A stretch of DNA of 7,142 nucleotides from Flavobacteriales bacterium (lineage in GTDB: Bacteria; Bacteroidota; Bacteroidia; Flavobacteriales_D; Cryomorphaceae), in NCBI GenBank assembly GCA_020200995.1, contig JAIVHQ010000104.1:1-7142 (forward strand). The letters are read 5' to 3'. Position numbers and translations under genes: made by a program. Shown in pieces: positions 5,078-7,142 of this stretch; within the stretch, counting starts at the first letter, position 1, and each line of letters starts with the position of its first letter. The notes beneath the pieces are model-generated. The model was not told the DNA's origin. It was given only the letters and a program-made list of their open reading frames with translations, and made no database searches.

Positions 5078-6060
5078 TCAAAAGGCCTCTCCCACCGTAA
5101 TGTAATAAGCAGGCTCACCGTTGCCGATACCTACGTCAAATCGGATGTTAATGCGGTCTTCGCGGTCGAGGGCCACGCGCAGTCCGCCACCATAAGTGTA
5201 TCGCATGTTGGCGACTGAGAGTCCGCCGTACCTCGGCGCCACGGTACCCGCTGCCGCAAAAGCCACAGCCCCGACGCGGCCGGTGATGTGGCGGCGGTAT
5301 TCCACCTGGGCGATGGCGGAGTGGTTGTCGCGGTATCGGCCCTGGTAAAATCCGCGCATCCGTTGCGCACCGCCCATCAAGGCCTGTGAGATAAACGGCA
5401 CTTCACCGGGTCGATGTTGGACTCGGCGTACCAACCGCTGAAGGTGTCGAAAATTTTGTCGCGCGAATCGAAATTGATCAGAATACCCGCACCCGCATTG
5501 AGTCCGCCGCGGCTGCCCGGGATTTCACCGCTGATTAACAGGCCCTCGGGGTCGAAATCGGTCATGGTATAATCGTCGGCGATGATACGCAACCCGAGGT
5601 AAAATTGCGGAACGACCTCACGCATAAAAGTGAGGCGAAGTCGGGGAAAGTCGACGCCGTAGAGTTCGTCATAATCATCGGGCAATCCGTTGCCAATGCC
5701 GAAGAAGAAGTAGTTGTAGCGGAACCACCCCAGCTCGCCAAATAGAGAAAACCGGTTTTCGTCCCACCACAATCGGAAGGGCAGGTAGGCGAGTATCTGA
5801 TCCTCGAGGGTGTAAGCGCCGCCCAGCTGAAACTGCGAGGGCCTCGATCCGGGCGACTCGCCCCTGAAGCGCCACGACATGAATCCCGCAGCGCCAAAAC
5901 CCCACCGCGTTTCGGGGGTGTAAAATATAAGTGGAATACCGAAAATAACGGGCTTGGAAGCTACGGTATCAATGGGGAGGGGCTCATTTACGGCGCCCTT
6001 GGTTTGGCCAAAAACACAGCCCACCATAAAAAAACATAAAATACACCCCGCAATTCGCAC
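5078..6060 (-). pseudogene. BamA/TamA-family (Omp85, surface antigen D15) outer-membrane protein, frameshifted and internally deleted
   Basis: Two minus-strand frames together encode one outer-membrane barrel. The first (6060 to 5377) has a GTG start, a signal peptide ending near VFGQ, then FYTPETRWGFGAAG (46-59), FFFGIGN, DFPRLRL and INFDSRDKIFDTFSGWYAES. The second (about 5434 to 5078) continues GEVPFISQALMGG, RMRGFYQGRYRD, RYTYGGGLRVALD, RINIRFDVGIG and ends TVGEAF with the C-terminal Phe used by barrels for BAM recognition. Relatives are single proteins of about 370-400 residues. Between GWYAE and the GDVPF-like block they have roughly 45 residues that are absent here, and the two halves are out of frame near 5410-5425. 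It is therefore either a real pseudogene or a sequence error. The GTG start was chosen because it gives a good signal peptide; an ATG occurs 11 codons later. Confidence 0.82.
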
Positions 6061-6125
6061 GGCGAAAATTACAGAAAGTTTTGGAGGGGCCTTCGTGAAT
6101 GTGAAACAAGGGGTCCTTCAAATGC

Positions 6126-6148
6126 AAAAAAGCCGCCAAAGCGACTTT
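6126..6148 (-). terminator. Rho-independent terminator of the YqaE-domain lipoprotein gene
   Basis: On the minus strand AAAGTCGC and GCGGCTTT pair (8 bp, one G-T wobble) around a four-base loop at 6137-6140, and the T-run continues to 6126. It lies about 50 bases after the stop at 6199 and before the barrel gene start at 6060, so the two genes are probably transcribed separately. Confidence 0.6.
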
Positions 6149-6198
6149 CAAGCAATGTAAATATATCGAATAATTGACCCAACCTTCAGGCCTGTGGA

Positions 6199-6813
6199 TC
6201 AAGCCAAAAATTTGAGGGTGAGCAACAAGCTGATCCAAAACTCTGTACCAATCCCGTAGAGCAAACCGACTGCGAGCGGCGGAATGAAGATGGCTAGGAT
6301 AACATAAAGGAGAAGGCTTTCACCTGAAGCCGATGCCGCCGCTGAAGCCGCTGAAGCATTTCGGGCTGCCTTGCGGTGGGAGCGGATGGATTTTCGCATT
6401 TCACTTCTGTTGATGTCTGCAAAAGATTGAACGGCCGTTGCGTCCGAAGCAGCCAAATCTGCGCCTATATCGGCGGGCATTTGGGTAGATTCCGGTTCGT
6501 CATGTCGGAGGTTCTCAAATTTCGAAGTGCTCACCTCTTCGATGGCATTATCGACCGAGGCAGTCAACACGGGCCTTTCGGGTGCAGGGGCGCTCACAGC
6601 AATCGGTGCTGCATCGCGGGTCGAAGCTTCTTCAAGTGCCAAGACTGTTGAGGGTTTGTCTCGTTTTTTTGCACCAAAGTCAACGTGATAGCCTTTGGTG
6701 TACTTTCTCTTCTGGATGAGGGATGAACTAGTGAGATCGCTGCTCGAATTGCAGGATGATACAAGGGCAGCGCCCAGGACCCAGATGAATGCGGAGTAGA
6801 TGGTTTTTTTCAT
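6199..6813 (-). CDS. IQKRKYTKG lipoprotein with a truncated YqaE/Pmp3 membrane tail
   Basis: A 204-residue protein. It begins with a lipoprotein signal (lipobox LVSSC, Cys21), so the N-terminus should be lipid-anchored. Residues 33-45 are IQKRKYTKGYHVD, a motif I associate with Bacteroidota YqaE-family lipoproteins. A low-complexity Ala/Ser/Glu-rich middle (about 50-165) includes a basic patch RSEMRKSIRSHRKAARN and an AASAAASAS run. The C-terminus (167-202) is a YqaE/Pmp3 (UPF0057) domain: LLLYVILAIFIPPLAVGLL as first helix, GIGTEFWISLLLTL as start of the second. The family normally continues with FWLPGxIHA and a few more residues, but here it ends KFLA-stop. Just past the break another frame reads FGLIH, consistent with a small deletion or frameshift. 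A function in membrane potential or stress response is only suggested by Pmp3. A strong terminator follows. Confidence 0.82.
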   Translation of the reverse strand: MKKTIYSAFIWVLGAALVSSCNSSSDLTSSSLIQKRKYTKGYHVDFGAKKRDKPSTVLALEEASTRDAAPIAVSAPAPERPVLTASVDNAIEEVSTSKFENLRHDEPESTQMPADIGADLAASDATAVQSFADINRSEMRKSIRSHRKAARNASAASAAASASGESLLLYVILAIFIPPLAVGLLYGIGTEFWISLLLTLKFLA

Positions 6814-6967
6814 GTTTCATAGTTTAACGGTGAACTGGTAATGTAGACATAATTGCTGCACAACAAGGTACACCAAAAGACAGTATCTGTTAAAAGCGGG
6901 AGTAATTTATTTTTTGGTAGATCTTTCCGGCCGAAATACACCTCTCTACATCAATCAATTGACGACC

Positions 6968-7142
6968 TCAATCGGCGACGCAACGCACCGAGAGTCCGCT
7001 GCGCTTATTGTTGCCCATGGTCACAATATTGCCTTGGTCGTGATACAAGTACCGCATCCATGCGTTCAGAAGGCCGATTTCATCGGCGGTCCAAAGGGTG
7101 GCCAGTTTGCCAAAATCGTAGTAATTCCCGTCGTAGTGGCGG
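6968..7142 (-). CDS. C-terminus of a FISUMP-domain (Fibrobacter major paralogous domain) protein, partial
   Basis: The last 57 codons of a minus-strand gene that enters from the right edge and stops at 6968-6970 (TGA). The end reads NAWMRYLYHDQGNIVTMGNN, then KRSGLSVRCVAD. This matches the close of the FISUMP domain, in which an AW-x-R-x-L segment is followed by a G-x-SVRC-(V/I) ending with a conserved cysteine. Such domains occur in secreted or surface lipoproteins of Bacteroidota and Fibrobacter, often in many paralogues. Their function is unknown. The start and any signal peptide are outside the window. About 150 bases without a convincing promoter separate it from the next gene downstream on the same strand. 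Confidence 0.78.
   Translation of the reverse strand, partial: RHYDGNYYDFGKLATLWTADEIGLLNAWMRYLYHDQGNIVTMGNNKRSGLSVRCVAD

Noticed and set aside
5984..6238. 84-codon minus-strand frame bridging the barrel and YqaE-domain genes
   Set aside because: It runs through the terminator and into the barrel gene in the wrong frame. Only its FGLIH segment matters, as a possible out-of-frame remainder of the YqaE tail.
4069..6651. Short frames inside the dehydrogenase, barrel and lipoprotein genes (4069-4257, 4614-4823, 5131-5370, 5562-5905, 5954-6160, 6376-6651)
   Set aside because: Shadow frames in GC-rich coding DNA; none shows a motif, start context or neighbour that supports it.

Overview
The window looks like chromosomal DNA of a member of the Bacteroidota. 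Evidence: promoter boxes of the TAnnTTTG type, no Shine-Dalgarno sequences ahead of the starts, a lipoprotein with an acidic Cys-Asn-Asp-Asp-Asp-Asp-Lys surface-export-like signal, an IQKRKYTKG lipoprotein joined to a YqaE/Pmp3 domain, and a FISUMP-domain C-terminus. No species can be named.

The left part (1-3868) is an accessory island attached to the 3' end of a histidine gene. It starts with the last 30 codons of hisE/hisIE (1-93). After this come an orphan MNT nucleotidyltransferase antitoxin (175-459) with a 15-codon stub of its HEPN toxin partner (456-503), then an AT-rich exported beta-propeller gene on the minus strand (770-2602). Next is a second, decayed hisE 3' half (about 2698-2871), a compact antitoxin/Doc-type toxin pair (2957-3528), and two more decayed hisE pieces back to back (about 3545-3729 and 3735-3868). 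All four hisE pieces have the same orientation. The three extra ones each seem to begin in the HisI-HisE linker (SYTxxLL-like) and run toward the HisE C-terminus. The simplest reading is repeated insertion at one point inside hisIE: each newcomer brings its own hisE 3' half to repair the gene and pushes the older 3' half, with its cargo, downstream. This is the most interesting signal here.

The right part (3884-7142) is a more GC-rich run of minus-strand envelope genes: a PQQ-type aldose dehydrogenase lipoprotein (3884-4861), a BamA/TamA-type outer-membrane beta-barrel protein split by a frameshift (5078-6060), a lipoprotein with a truncated YqaE/Pmp3 tail (6199-6813), and the end of a FISUMP-domain protein (6968-7142). 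The first three each seem to lack a block that their families normally have. Either the locus is decaying or the assembly has small deletions. The envelope genes do not form an obvious pathway together, and the toxin-antitoxin genes have no functional link to them beyond position.
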